Shown: positions 44,662 to 52,835 of the stretch, one piece after another | Layout: each line of letters begins with the position of its first letter | Numbering within the stretch: the stretch's first letter is position 1 | Assembly: GCA_017516745.1 (NCBI GenBank) | Contig: JAFXBF010000020.1 | Location: forward strand, 1 to 53,012 | Origin: Clostridia bacterium | GTDB taxonomy: Bacteria > Bacillota > Clostridia > Oscillospirales > Acutalibacteraceae | DNA: 53,012 bases | Direction: 5' to 3' | The notes under the pieces: generated by a model | Databases searched by the model: none | What the model saw: only the letters and a program-made list of their open reading frames with translations | What the model was told of the DNA's origin: nothing | Translations under genes and position numbers: made by a program

Positions 44662-45091
44662 CTATTTAACCTCAAAATCAAATAACCTGAACTCTTCTGA
44701 GCCGAAAGTGGATATCGGAACAAAGCGAATTGTTTTTACGCACCAATCAACGCAGTGCTTTACAAATCTTTGGTGATTATCGGTGATATGTATTTCCTTT
44801 ATCTAACCGTTTTCGGTTATTCCCTGAATTTTTGTATTCCTTAATCTGAGTTTCGGGCAACCTGAACTTTGTCAGCACCAAAGGATAATTGCACGGCATA
44901 TTATGATATTTGTGGTTCAGGTCGCTGTCAAAAGCCATACGGATTTCGCTTGAAGCATTACCGCCAAGAACGGGGCGGTCATGAATTAAAACGACTTTAA
45001 TTACGTGGCTTGCTGCAGCGATTGAACAGCAAAGCCCTGCCATACCTCCGCCGATAACACACAGGTCGGTCTTATACTCAAGCGTTCTCAT
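44662..45091 (-). pseudogene. FAD-dependent oxidoreductase pseudogene with large internal deletion
   Basis: The N-terminal frame (45091 to 44777) encodes an FAD-binding start, DLCVIGGGMAGLCCSIAAA and GGNASSEIRMAF, typical of the FAD_oxidored family. The homology fades after roughly 70-80 codons. In another frame, ending at a stop at 44662, about 45 codons read EIHITDNHQRFVKH and FGSEEFRLFDFEVK, which look like the C-terminal accessory domain of the same long proteins. The middle, several hundred codons in intact relatives, is missing and the frame is broken. The ribosome binding site GGAGAG and a promoter remain, so the remnant may now serve as a leader for the MFS gene, four bases downstream. 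Confidence 0.75.
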
Positions 45092-45158
45092 CTGAACTCT
45101 CCTCTGTAATATGGTAAATCAGAAGCAATTATTCTATATGCACTCATAACAATTACTC

Positions 45159-45173
45159 ATTTTGCGGTAATAA
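45159..45173 (-). promoter_or_regulatory. Shared 15-base element, left copy
   Basis: On the minus strand it reads TTATTACCGCAAAAT, just downstream of the leftward -10 box. The identical sequence occurs on the plus strand at 45343-45357, so both divergent transcripts carry the element in the same orientation. Confidence 0.55.
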
Positions 45174-45177
45174 GTAA

Positions 45178-45207
45178 AGTATATATCAGTTTTTCAATAA
45201 AAGTCAA
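45178..45207 (-). promoter_or_regulatory. Sigma-A promoter for the pseudogene-MFS-GH106 operon
   Basis: On the minus strand: TTGACT, an 18-base spacer, then TATACT, about 85 bases upstream of the remnant start. Confidence 0.65.
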
Positions 45208-45266
45208 CAGTGCCATATCACATAATATCTCTCGTCTTTAGGTTTTGATTTGATTATATAGATAAG

Positions 45267-45295
45267 TTGAATTTCTGAACCGATTATGATAAAGT
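45267..45295 (+). promoter_or_regulatory. Possible promoter of the GH78 gene
   Basis: TTGAAT, a 17-base spacer, then TAAAGT. The -10 match is weak; other AT-rich choices nearby exist. Confidence 0.35.
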
Positions 45296-45342
45296 AATCT
45301 TAATATATATTTCACAACATTTCATTTCAAATACAATATGTT

Positions 45343-45357
45343 TTATTACCGCAAAAT
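45343..45357 (+). promoter_or_regulatory. Shared 15-base element, right copy
   Basis: TTATTACCGCAAAAT lies 18 bases before the GH78 start codon and just before its GGGAGG ribosome binding site. It is identical to the element in the divergent transcript at 45159-45173. Confidence 0.55.
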
Positions 45358-45375
45358 AATATCAGGGAGGTTACC

Positions 45376-47715
45376 ATGAACATTATACAGACAATAATTT
45401 CTTATCTTGCAATAGCGGGTGCTTTTATTTCTTCAATCTTTTCGTGGGGTGATTCGGCTTTGATACCGTATACAAATGATTACGAAATTCCCGACAGCAT
45501 TCCCGAATACAGCGTGATTTCTACCGAAGAGAAAACCGATTGGAAAGCAAAATGGATTTGGGATAAGGAAAATCTGACCGAGAAAAACGTCTGGATGTGC
45601 TTTAATAAAAAGGTAAGTCTTGAAAGAAAGACCGAAGAGCTTACTGCTCACATCTCAGCCGACTCGAAATATTGGCTTTACATAAACGGAGAAACTGTTG
45701 TTTTTGAGGGAAGCGTGAAACGAGGCCCCGATAAAACCGGCGGCTATTATGACAGTATAGATATTGCACCTTATCTTAAAGAGGGCGAAAACTCAATTTG
45801 TGCTTTGGTGTGGTTCTGGGATACTGAAACCAGTTATTCCTATTGCAGCAGCGGTCAGGGCGGTTTCATTTTTGAAGCTGAAAATGAGGCCATAACCATA
45901 ATTTCCGACAAAAGCTGGAAGGTAAAAAGAAACAACGCCTATGTTGACAGCCCTTTTTATCCGCCTAATTACAGACTTCCCGAATACAGTATTTATTTCG
46001 ATGCAAGGAAAGATATCGGTGATTGGACAAATGAAGCTTATGATACTTCATCTTGGGAAAATGCAACCGAATATGCCGTCGGCGGCGAAGGTGATTACGG
46101 CAGGCTTTATCCGAGAGGAATACCTTTTTTGAAGGATTGCGGACTTAAAGATTATGAGAATTCGGATGCTTACGAAAATTATACCGTAAAAAAGCTTTTC
46201 GGCGAAAGAATCACCGTAGATATCCCCTATAACGCACAGCTTACCCCCTATCTTAAAATCATAGCGCCTGAAGGTAAAAAGATTCGTATAACAACGGAAA
46301 ACACCTTGATTGGTGCAGTTTCAACTACCTATATAACTAAAGAGGGCGAACAGGAGTTTGAGGCTTTAGGCTGGTTTAACGGAGAGCACATTACCTATAA
46401 ATTACCGAGAGGAGTTACGGTTGTTTCTTTGAAGTACCGTGAAACGGGATATGACAGTGCATTCTGCGGTGACTTCAAGTGCAATGATGAATTTCTCAAT
46501 TCCTTATGGCAAAAATCGCTGCGCACCCTCTATGTTACCATGCGTGACAATTTTATGGACTGTCCCGACAGAGAAAGAGCCCAATGGTGGGGCGATGTCA
46601 CAAGCGAAATGATAATGACAATGTACTCAATGGACAGTAATTCCTACCTGCTGTATCAAAAAGGTGTGGAAGCAATGCTTTCTCACGTTGACGATACAAA
46701 AGTGCTTCAGACCGTTGTACCTATAAGCGGCGACTATTTTGAGCTTCCCGTTCAGCAGCTTGCAGGAATTGTAGGCTTTCTCACTTACTATGAATACACC
46801 GGCGACAAAGCCTTTATCGAAAAGGTTTACAATGCTTCGCTGGATTATCTTAAGCTTTGGGAAATAGGTGAAAATAATCTTGTTGTTCATCGTGAAGGCT
46901 CATGGGATTGGGCTGACTGGGGCAAAAAGGCAGATATGACAGCTATAGAAAACGCTTGGGTTTACTACGCTCTTTCCGTCACAGAGGAAATGGCTCAGCT
47001 TTTGGGAAAAGACGAGGATATTTCATTTATTACCGAAAGAAAAGAAACTATTGCAAAGGGATACAAGACTCTTTGGACGGAAGAAGGCTTCAAAAGCGAT
47101 GATGTAAGAAAGCCCGATGACAGAGCCAATGCCCTTGCAGTTTTGTCGGGACTTGCTGAAAAAAAGCAGTATGATACTATTGCGAATGTGCTCACAACCA
47201 CTAAAAATTCAAGCCCGTATATGGAATACTATGTTCTTGAAGCACTTTGCAAAATGGAAAAGTATGAGGTTGCAAATAACAGAATCAAGGACAGATATGA
47301 GGGTATGATGAGTGAGGATTACTCTACTCTCTGGGAATTCTGGGACTCATGGCGAGGCACTAAGAATCACGCTTGGAGCGGCGGACCTCTTGTTATAATG
47401 AGTAAGCATTTTGCAGGTATCACTCCCCTTGAAGCAGGCTATGAAAAGGTTAAAATCGAGCCTCAATACGCTCTGTCCGATCATCTGAACTGTACCGTTC
47501 CGAGCGTAAAAGGGTTAATCACACTGGATTATGAAAAGCCGAACGAAGATTATATTATCAACCTTACTCTTCCACAAGACATGAAGGCTGTTTTATATGT
47601 GCCTGCCGGAGCCGAAGTAAATATCAATTCAGAGCCCTTTTACCAAAACGGTGAGTATATAAACGCTGATAAAACGGGTGATGTTGAGATTGTTGAAAAA
47701 GCACCCATTAGGTAA
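45376..47715 (+). CDS. Exported GH78 alpha-L-rhamnosidase
   Basis: A 779-residue enzyme with an uncharged hydrophobic N-terminus (residues 1-24) suggesting export or anchoring. Residues about 55-250 form beta domains (KWIWDKEN, SKYWLYINGE). The (alpha/alpha)6 catalytic barrel has DCPDRERAQWWGD (395-407) with predicted acid Glu400. The late motif TLWEFWDSWRG followed by NHAWSGGPLVIMSKHFAGI carries the second catalytic Glu. A C-terminal beta domain closes the protein, so the architecture is full length, unlike the short GH78-like protein at 7857-9329. GGGAGG lies before the ATG. It is divergent from, and shares a 15-base element with, the MFS/GH106-like operon, so coordinated rhamnoside use is likely. 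Confidence 0.9.
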   Translation: MNIIQTIISYLAIAGAFISSIFSWGDSALIPYTNDYEIPDSIPEYSVISTEEKTDWKAKWIWDKENLTEKNVWMCFNKKVSLERKTEELTAHISADSKYWLYINGETVVFEGSVKRGPDKTGGYYDSIDIAPYLKEGENSICALVWFWDTETSYSYCSSGQGGFIFEAENEAITIISDKSWKVKRNNAYVDSPFYPPNYRLPEYSIYFDARKDIGDWTNEAYDTSSWENATEYAVGGEGDYGRLYPRGIPFLKDCGLKDYENSDAYENYTVKKLFGERITVDIPYNAQLTPYLKIIAPEGKKIRITTENTLIGAVSTTYITKEGEQEFEALGWFNGEHITYKLPRGVTVVSLKYRETGYDSAFCGDFKCNDEFLNSLWQKSLRTLYVTMRDNFMDCPDRERAQWWGDVTSEMIMTMYSMDSNSYLLYQKGVEAMLSHVDDTKVLQTVVPISGDYFELPVQQLAGIVGFLTYYEYTGDKAFIEKVYNASLDYLKLWEIGENNLVVHREGSWDWADWGKKADMTAIENAWVYYALSVTEEMAQLLGKDEDISFITERKETIAKGYKTLWTEEGFKSDDVRKPDDRANALAVLSGLAEKKQYDTIANVLTTTKNSSPYMEYYVLEALCKMEKYEVANNRIKDRYEGMMSEDYSTLWEFWDSWRGTKNHAWSGGPLVIMSKHFAGITPLEAGYEKVKIEPQYALSDHLNCTVPSVKGLITLDYEKPNEDYIINLTLPQDMKAVLYVPAGAEVNINSEPFYQNGEYINADKTGDVEIVEKAPIR

Positions 47716-47782
47716 ATAAATTAACCGAAAAAGACTGAATATACCTGAAAAACGCACCTGTTCACATAGACACAAAAACAGA

Positions 47783-47814
47783 AAACCTGCCGGCTGCAAA
47801 AAATCGGCAGGTTT
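47783..47814. terminator. Bidirectional terminator between convergent genes
   Basis: Perfect ten-base arms AAACCTGCCG and CGGCAGGTTT around a 12-base loop. T-rich flanks are present on both strands, strongest on the minus strand (TTTTCTGTTTTT). Confidence 0.85.
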
Positions 47815-47884
47815 ATTCATTTAACGAACTTAAAGTATATTGAAATGATACAGGATTATTTAAACCAAGGGCAAAGATTACTGT

Positions 47885-49744
47885 TTATAACTGTGAGTTC
47901 ACCTGTGACCAGACCGAAATACTGTCGCTTTGTATTATTTTCTTTTCGCCCAGAATTCCGCTGCTGATATAATCATTATCCGAGTAAGTGATGTTGGAAC
48001 AGTATTTAAACATCTGTATTTTACCCTGCATATTATATTTATCGAAATATTTGCCTGTATCAACGGTATTAGAACTGAAAACAAGTCCGTTTATATTGTT
48101 CACTCTCATAAGCCTTGACGGAATATCGGTAAATGTGTTTGAGGTTATTTCAACATTTGTAAAAACAGCGTTTTCGGCAGATTTGCCTGCAATATTCGTA
48201 CCTATTTCAATTACGGAACCCCAATCGCTGTAATTGCACTTTTCAAAGGTATTGTTGCGGATAATAAGATTATCGACGCCCGTACCCTCCTGCCAGAGAG
48301 TGGGCTCTATATCCATAACAACCTTTATCGCCTGAGCCATCGTTTTATAGAATCGGTTATTCTCACAAAGTCCGTTTGAGGACTGAAGAAGCAAGCCCCT
48401 TGCCCTATTCTCGTGGAAATAATTGTTCCTTATAACATAGTTACCGCTGTTGCATTCCGTATTGTATGCAGTCCAGCCTTCCTTTACGCTTTCGGGCAAC
48501 GCCTCAACGACAACCTCTTTTGTTATCCAGTCAAGATCTTTGACGGAAACAATATTTGCAGTTAAATCAGTATTCTCAAATTTGTCATTCTTGAAAGCAA
48601 GAGTGTCGCCCGCTTCAAGCCTCATTGCAGATGCAATCAGTGTAAGCGTGTTGCCGTTTACTGCAGAAACATAGCCGAGACCGTCGTGAACATTAACGGC
48701 ATCGTCACCCATTCCGCTTATATCACAGCCGGAAATATTAAAGCAACCGTCAGTATTCACAATATGAATCGCATCGGCTGTCAATGAAACACATCTTTTC
48801 TCCTTGTATTCGGGATTAACACCGATAAAGCTGTTTATTATCTGAAAATGAGAGCTGTTGCCCTCGCAGATATAAGCCATACCCGAGCTGCCGTAAATGC
48901 TGACATTATCAAAGGTTACATTTTTACTGTAATCTCTTATGCTGAAAATCGTTCCGTCATAAACATAGTGCCTGAGGATATACGTTTCACTGTTCTCAAA
49001 ATTATCCATACAGCCGTTATGGGTAACACGCAAGGTATTATCGTTAATTTTTTCAACCGATTTTACGGTATTGGGGTCTTGGTAAAGATAAATCTCCTTG
49101 GATGAACATTTTGCTCCGAATGTATATGTTTCGGGGTCACATTGAGTAATTGCCATAAGTCTGTTGCTTTCGCTGCAATATTCCGCATTCTTGAAAACAA
49201 GGTCAATCGTATTAGCATCAGGATTGCAGTTCTGAACGGTAACAACCGAAGCAAGCGGACTTTCAGCCCAGTTCCAATCAAAATTGAGGTTGCGGATTTC
49301 AATGCAGTCGCTGTTTCTGATAAAGAACTTATATCCTGTTGAAGAAAATACAAAGGTCGCATCTGAACCCTCAATCAGCAAATCTGTGCAATTATTGGCA
49401 TCAAGACCGTTGAGGCTTCTGAAATAATATGTACCTTTATCAATAACAAGCTTTGTCTGCGGATGCTGTGAGCAGTAATCAAGTGCACTCTGAAATGCTG
49501 CGAAATTATCTTCGTTTTCTTCGGAAAGTCCGAAATCAGCGGCATTAATTTCATTGAGCTTATCCGCTTTCGGGCGTTGTATATAAAATCTTGTTCCGTT
49601 TGCACCGTTTATTTCGTCTGCCGTTCTGCTTTCACTTAAATTATCAAGAGATTCAACAAGCACATCGGGAACACCGGGCACTTCAACAGACGAAGTAAAC
49701 AGCATAATTACAAAAGCAATAAATGAAACTATTTTCAAAAGCAA
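47885..49744 (-). CDS. Exported parallel beta-helix glycosidase, GH110-like
   Basis: A 619-residue protein with a TTG start (GGTGGAG eight bases upstream) and an N-terminal hydrophobic segment (about 3-18). Repeated Asn-rich coils (for example NYVIRNNYFHENRARG, NLIIRNNTFEKC, NVEITSNTF) indicate a right-handed beta-helix. TADAIHIVNTDG (322-333) and GMGDDAVNVHD (344-354) match the conserved acidic region of GH110 enzymes, which remove alpha-1,3-linked galactose, for example from blood group B structures; Asp324, Asp347 and Asp348 are candidate catalytic residues. It follows the GH5-like gene by 84 bases with no clear promoter, so co-transcription is likely. Substrate specificity is inferred from motif resemblance. 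Confidence 0.75.
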   Translation of the reverse strand: MLLKIVSFIAFVIMLFTSSVEVPGVPDVLVESLDNLSESRTADEINGANGTRFYIQRPKADKLNEINAADFGLSEENEDNFAAFQSALDYCSQHPQTKLVIDKGTYYFRSLNGLDANNCTDLLIEGSDATFVFSSTGYKFFIRNSDCIEIRNLNFDWNWAESPLASVVTVQNCNPDANTIDLVFKNAEYCSESNRLMAITQCDPETYTFGAKCSSKEIYLYQDPNTVKSVEKINDNTLRVTHNGCMDNFENSETYILRHYVYDGTIFSIRDYSKNVTFDNVSIYGSSGMAYICEGNSSHFQIINSFIGVNPEYKEKRCVSLTADAIHIVNTDGCFNISGCDISGMGDDAVNVHDGLGYVSAVNGNTLTLIASAMRLEAGDTLAFKNDKFENTDLTANIVSVKDLDWITKEVVVEALPESVKEGWTAYNTECNSGNYVIRNNYFHENRARGLLLQSSNGLCENNRFYKTMAQAIKVVMDIEPTLWQEGTGVDNLIIRNNTFEKCNYSDWGSVIEIGTNIAGKSAENAVFTNVEITSNTFTDIPSRLMRVNNINGLVFSSNTVDTGKYFDKYNMQGKIQMFKYCSNITYSDNDYISSGILGEKKIIQSDSISVWSQVNSQL

Positions 49745-49828
49745 ATTATTTCTCCACCTTCTGATTAAAACTTATTGAAGAATACCGTTTCCTCAAGGGG
49801 TCTGAACTGCTGATTGAAGTGCATAAAA

Positions 49829-50974
49829 TTATAATTTTGCATATTCAGCAAGCAACGCATGGTTATTCATCGGTTTACAGCAAATTTCTGTTCTGACAGA
49901 TGACCATTTGCGTTCAATTTCTGCTGCTGAGTCGTTATTTATATCAACAACATTGTCCTCGTCATCCGAACCCATCATAAACCATTGGCTCATTTCTCCC
50001 TTGGCGCAATGTCCTTTGTAGGTCCATGTCTGCCAGTTATATGAACACTCGTTGAAAAGCTTCAATATATATTCCCAGGTTGCAGTTCCGCGGCAAGGAG
50101 AAAATTCACCGACAAGCACAGGCACGTTGAAGTTTCGGCTTGCGTGGTGTAGGGTAACTTCCATAAAGCTATCGTTTGAATCGTCATAAAGGTGATACTG
50201 ATACATCACATTTTCCCATCCCCGTTCTTTCGGGTGCGGTATGTCATCCGGTGTCCAGATCGCCTCAAGCGTTATGATATGGTCGGGGTCAACTGCTCTG
50301 ACAGCATCGTAAAGCAAAGAATAAACGTCGTGATACTTGCTGTTGACTTTGTCCTCACCCTCATAATCGCACATCGGCTCATTCATCAGGTCATAGGCGG
50401 CAACCGTTGAGTTACCTGCAAAATGACGGGCAATTTCGCTCCACAAATCACAGGCAAGCGAACGAAACCGAGCACCTTCTTCAGTTTCATCATAAAGCTT
50501 GCAATGGTTCACACGGCAGCTATGGTGGGCAATGCTCTGATGACCCGGCACACCATGCATATCAAGAATTACGTACATTCCTCTTTTTCCGCATTCATCA
50601 ACAATCCAATCAAGGCGTGAAAAATCGATTTCATCGTTTTCTTTGCGTTTCCAAGTGCCGGAATCGTCCGTCTGGAAATTACGGTACCAGAACGGCACAC
50701 GCACACAGGTGAAACCGAGAGACTGAAGATAGTCAAGGTCATATTCTGTGATATAGTTGTCTTCACGGATTTTTATAAGTCGATCAGCTTCCTGCTTACC
50801 GAAACGCCTTTCGAGCGTGGTTACGATATCCCATTGGGCTTCTCCGCCTTTGAAAAATCCCTGCCATAATTCATCGAGCAACCATCCACCGAGATTTGTT
50901 CCGCGCAAAAACACCTGTTTTCCCTCAACGTTTATAATTCTTTCACCGTCACAATGCAGCATACTCAGGCTCAT
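49829..50974 (-). CDS. GH5-like glycoside hydrolase
   Basis: A 381-residue TIM-barrel enzyme without a signal peptide. It has the typical N-terminal VFLRGTNLGGWLL (21-33), VRVPFWYRNF (91-100), VILDMHGVPG (135-144), acid/base motif YDLMNEP with Glu199, YQYHLYDD and nucleophile motif VLVGEFSP with Glu290. These fit GH5 cellulase/exoglucanase-like enzymes acting on beta-glucans, mannans or beta-glucosides. GGGAGG lies before the ATG and an extended -10 promoter upstream. Its cytoplasmic location suggests short imported substrates or a glycoside. The FAD oxidoreductase gene is 84 bases upstream on the same strand. Confidence 0.87.
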   Translation of the reverse strand: MSLSMLHCDGERIINVEGKQVFLRGTNLGGWLLDELWQGFFKGGEAQWDIVTTLERRFGKQEADRLIKIREDNYITEYDLDYLQSLGFTCVRVPFWYRNFQTDDSGTWKRKENDEIDFSRLDWIVDECGKRGMYVILDMHGVPGHQSIAHHSCRVNHCKLYDETEEGARFRSLACDLWSEIARHFAGNSTVAAYDLMNEPMCDYEGEDKVNSKYHDVYSLLYDAVRAVDPDHIITLEAIWTPDDIPHPKERGWENVMYQYHLYDDSNDSFMEVTLHHASRNFNVPVLVGEFSPCRGTATWEYILKLFNECSYNWQTWTYKGHCAKGEMSQWFMMGSDDEDNVVDINNDSAAEIERKWSSVRTEICCKPMNNHALLAEYAKL

Positions 50975-51013
50975 AATGTATCCTCCCTTTACAAAAAATT
51001 TAAGATTTAGATT

Positions 51014-51022
51014 ATTATATCA
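51014..51022 (-). promoter_or_regulatory. Extended -10 promoter of the GH5-like gene
   Basis: On the minus strand TGA-TATAAT about 40 bases before the start; there is no good -35 box at normal spacing, so the extended -10 probably carries recognition. Confidence 0.5.
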
Positions 51023-51058
51023 TAGTTGATTTAATAAAAGTTTGACAAATTACGGTAT

Positions 51059-52318
51059 TTAAATTCCAGTAATTTCCCTGATTTGTTCTGCCGCAATATC
51101 GTTCAGGCTGCATTTTTGCATAATTGCAATGGCTGCTGCCGCACCTGCAGCTTCACCTATTCCAAGACAGATAGGCATAGCTCTGAAATTTGAATGCGCC
51201 ATATGCGTACCCGAAATATTTCTGCCGCAAAGCATAAGATTTTCTTTGATTTCGGGAAGAAGACAGTGGTAAGGAATTGTATATCCTTTTTCCTGCGAAA
51301 AATGCTTTTGCACACCGGTCTTATCCAGACCCGAACCCGCAATGTTATGCACATCAAAATTGAAGTAAGCATCTTTTACAACATAATCGTCAAACACCTT
51401 GGCCTCGAGAATATCCTTCTCGGTTAAGGTGTATTTACCCTTGAAATGCCTTGTTTCACGAATACCGATTAACGAAGCGGAGCTGACAATAAAACAGTTT
51501 TCATATCCGGGAACAAACTCCCTTAAGTATTTGACGATGTCATCCATCTGTCTGCGGCAGGTAAGAGTTGCTTTAGTTAAATCCTGAGCAGATGTACCGT
51601 CAATTTCAATTGCATTTGTCATATTGCATGTAACAATTCCGGGTAAGGTTGTTTTATAAGTTAGTATGTGACCTGCAGGGTAAGGGATATGCTGCTTTGC
51701 AAGTGCCTGCAGTTCGCCGTTGGATGTTTCATATGTAGATTCAAACGAGCCTAAGAATACAGCACGGTCGTAGTCAACTCCACCAACCTTAAACATAAGT
51801 GTTGCAGGCTGCATTTTATTATCGTTTTCACGACCCAGAACAAATTCTGCACCCGCTCGGGCGGCAATATCGCCGTCACCCGTAGCATCTATGGTAACTT
51901 TGGCATAAATATCCGTTTTCCCCGATTTGTTTATAACTGTAGCGCCGAGTACTTTATCGCCGTCACAGATTGCGTCCTCTGCAAAGGTATAAAGCATAAC
52001 ACGGCAGCCGACCTCAACAAGCATTTCAAGATAAAGCGTTTTCAGCTTTTCGGGGTCTATTATATTGGTTATTTTGTTTTTGAATTCGCCCTCGTTTTTT
52101 TCGGCACTTCGCTTTAACAGCTCATTAAACAACGGACTGCCGCAGCTGCCTGTCCAATGGCTCATAAGACCTGAGGTTGAAATTCCTCCCACATCGCCGC
52201 TTTGTTCAACGAGAATGACCTCAGCCCCGTTTTTAGCCGCCGTGTATGCTGCCGCAAATCCCGACGGTCCGCTGCCGAGAACAAGAACATCAGTATGTAA
52301 TTCAAACTTCGCTGTCAT
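51059..52318 (-). CDS. FAD-dependent oxidoreductase (FAD_oxidored type)
   Basis: A 419-residue flavoprotein. It begins with TDVLVLGSGPSGFAAAYTAA and VEQSGDVGGISTSG for FAD binding. The middle has VTIDATGDGDIAARAGAEFVL, and the C-terminus NLMLCGRNISGTHMAHS and CLGIGEAAGAAAA. The layout parallels the protein at 35130-36398. AAAGGAG precedes the ATG. It is transcribed towards the GH5-like and beta-helix genes and has a consensus promoter. Such enzymes may oxidise sugar hydroxyls or other organic substrates, but no experimental function is assured. There is no signal peptide. Confidence 0.85.
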   Translation of the reverse strand: MTAKFELHTDVLVLGSGPSGFAAAYTAAKNGAEVILVEQSGDVGGISTSGLMSHWTGSCGSPLFNELLKRSAEKNEGEFKNKITNIIDPEKLKTLYLEMLVEVGCRVMLYTFAEDAICDGDKVLGATVINKSGKTDIYAKVTIDATGDGDIAARAGAEFVLGRENDNKMQPATLMFKVGGVDYDRAVFLGSFESTYETSNGELQALAKQHIPYPAGHILTYKTTLPGIVTCNMTNAIEIDGTSAQDLTKATLTCRRQMDDIVKYLREFVPGYENCFIVSSASLIGIRETRHFKGKYTLTEKDILEAKVFDDYVVKDAYFNFDVHNIAGSGLDKTGVQKHFSQEKGYTIPYHCLLPEIKENLMLCGRNISGTHMAHSNFRAMPICLGIGEAAGAAAAIAIMQKCSLNDIAAEQIREITGI

Positions 52319-52387
52319 AGTCTGCTCCTTTAATGGGGTGTATTTGTAAAAATGTATTTATGAATCCGATAAATTCTTATCTATCTT

Positions 52388-52416
52388 ATTATAATTCCCT
52401 TCACCTGTTTTTGCAA
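52388..52416 (-). promoter_or_regulatory. Sigma-A promoter of the FAD oxidoreductase gene
   Basis: On the minus strand: TTGCAA, a 17-base spacer, then TATAAT, about 70 bases upstream of the start at 52318. Confidence 0.75.
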
Positions 52417-52473
52417 CACTTGAATTGACTGTGAAACCGACATATAATCAATAAAAATCTTTTTCGTTAACTC

Positions 52474-52740
52474 TTGACACAACTTAGCACAAAAAATCAT
52501 ATTATAAACAATTTTTCTGAAAAATTTGATATTACGCCTCATCAGTATTACACGGCAAAAAAGCTGGAAGCCGTCAAATTATATTTGATTAACACAGACT
52601 ACTCCTTTTCCGAAATTGCCGAAAAAATGTCTTTTCCCGATCAACAATATTTTTCCTCATGGTTCAAATCTCTTTGCGGAATGTCCCCTTCAAAATTCAG
52701 AAAGAATTGCGGTAACAAGAATTGCAACAATTTACAATAA
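52474..52740 (+). pseudogene. AraC-family regulator remnant (C-terminal DNA-binding part)
   Basis: An 88-codon frame whose sequence fits the AraC/XylS helix-turn-helix domain: FSEKFDITPHQYY, the linker helix KKLEAVKLYLINTDYSFSEIAEKMSF, then DQQYFSSWFKSLCGMSPSKFRKN. The sensor domain and the beginning of the first helix-turn-helix are missing. A stop codon at 52468 closes the frame just upstream, the only start is a TTG, and no ribosome binding site is visible. It is therefore most likely a truncated gene. Position next to FAD, GH5-like and GH116-like genes suggests it once controlled them. Confidence 0.65.
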
Positions 52741-52777
52741 GCTTTGATTAATTTACATATATACAGAGCCTTTTGCC

Positions 52778-52806
52778 TTGAATTTTTCGGCAGTAAACAG
52801 TATAAT
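52778..52806 (+). promoter_or_regulatory. Sigma-A promoter of the GH116-like gene
   Basis: TTGAAT, a 17-base spacer, then TATAAT, 29 bases upstream of the ATG at 52836. A leader of about 20 bases contains the GGGAG ribosome binding site. Confidence 0.8.
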
Positions 52807-52835
52807 ATTATCAATTAGAATTGGGAGTTGATACT

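Noticed and set aside
52474-52508. TTGACA and TATAAA as a promoter for the AraC remnant
   Set aside because: The spacing is 23 bases, too long for sigma-A recognition.
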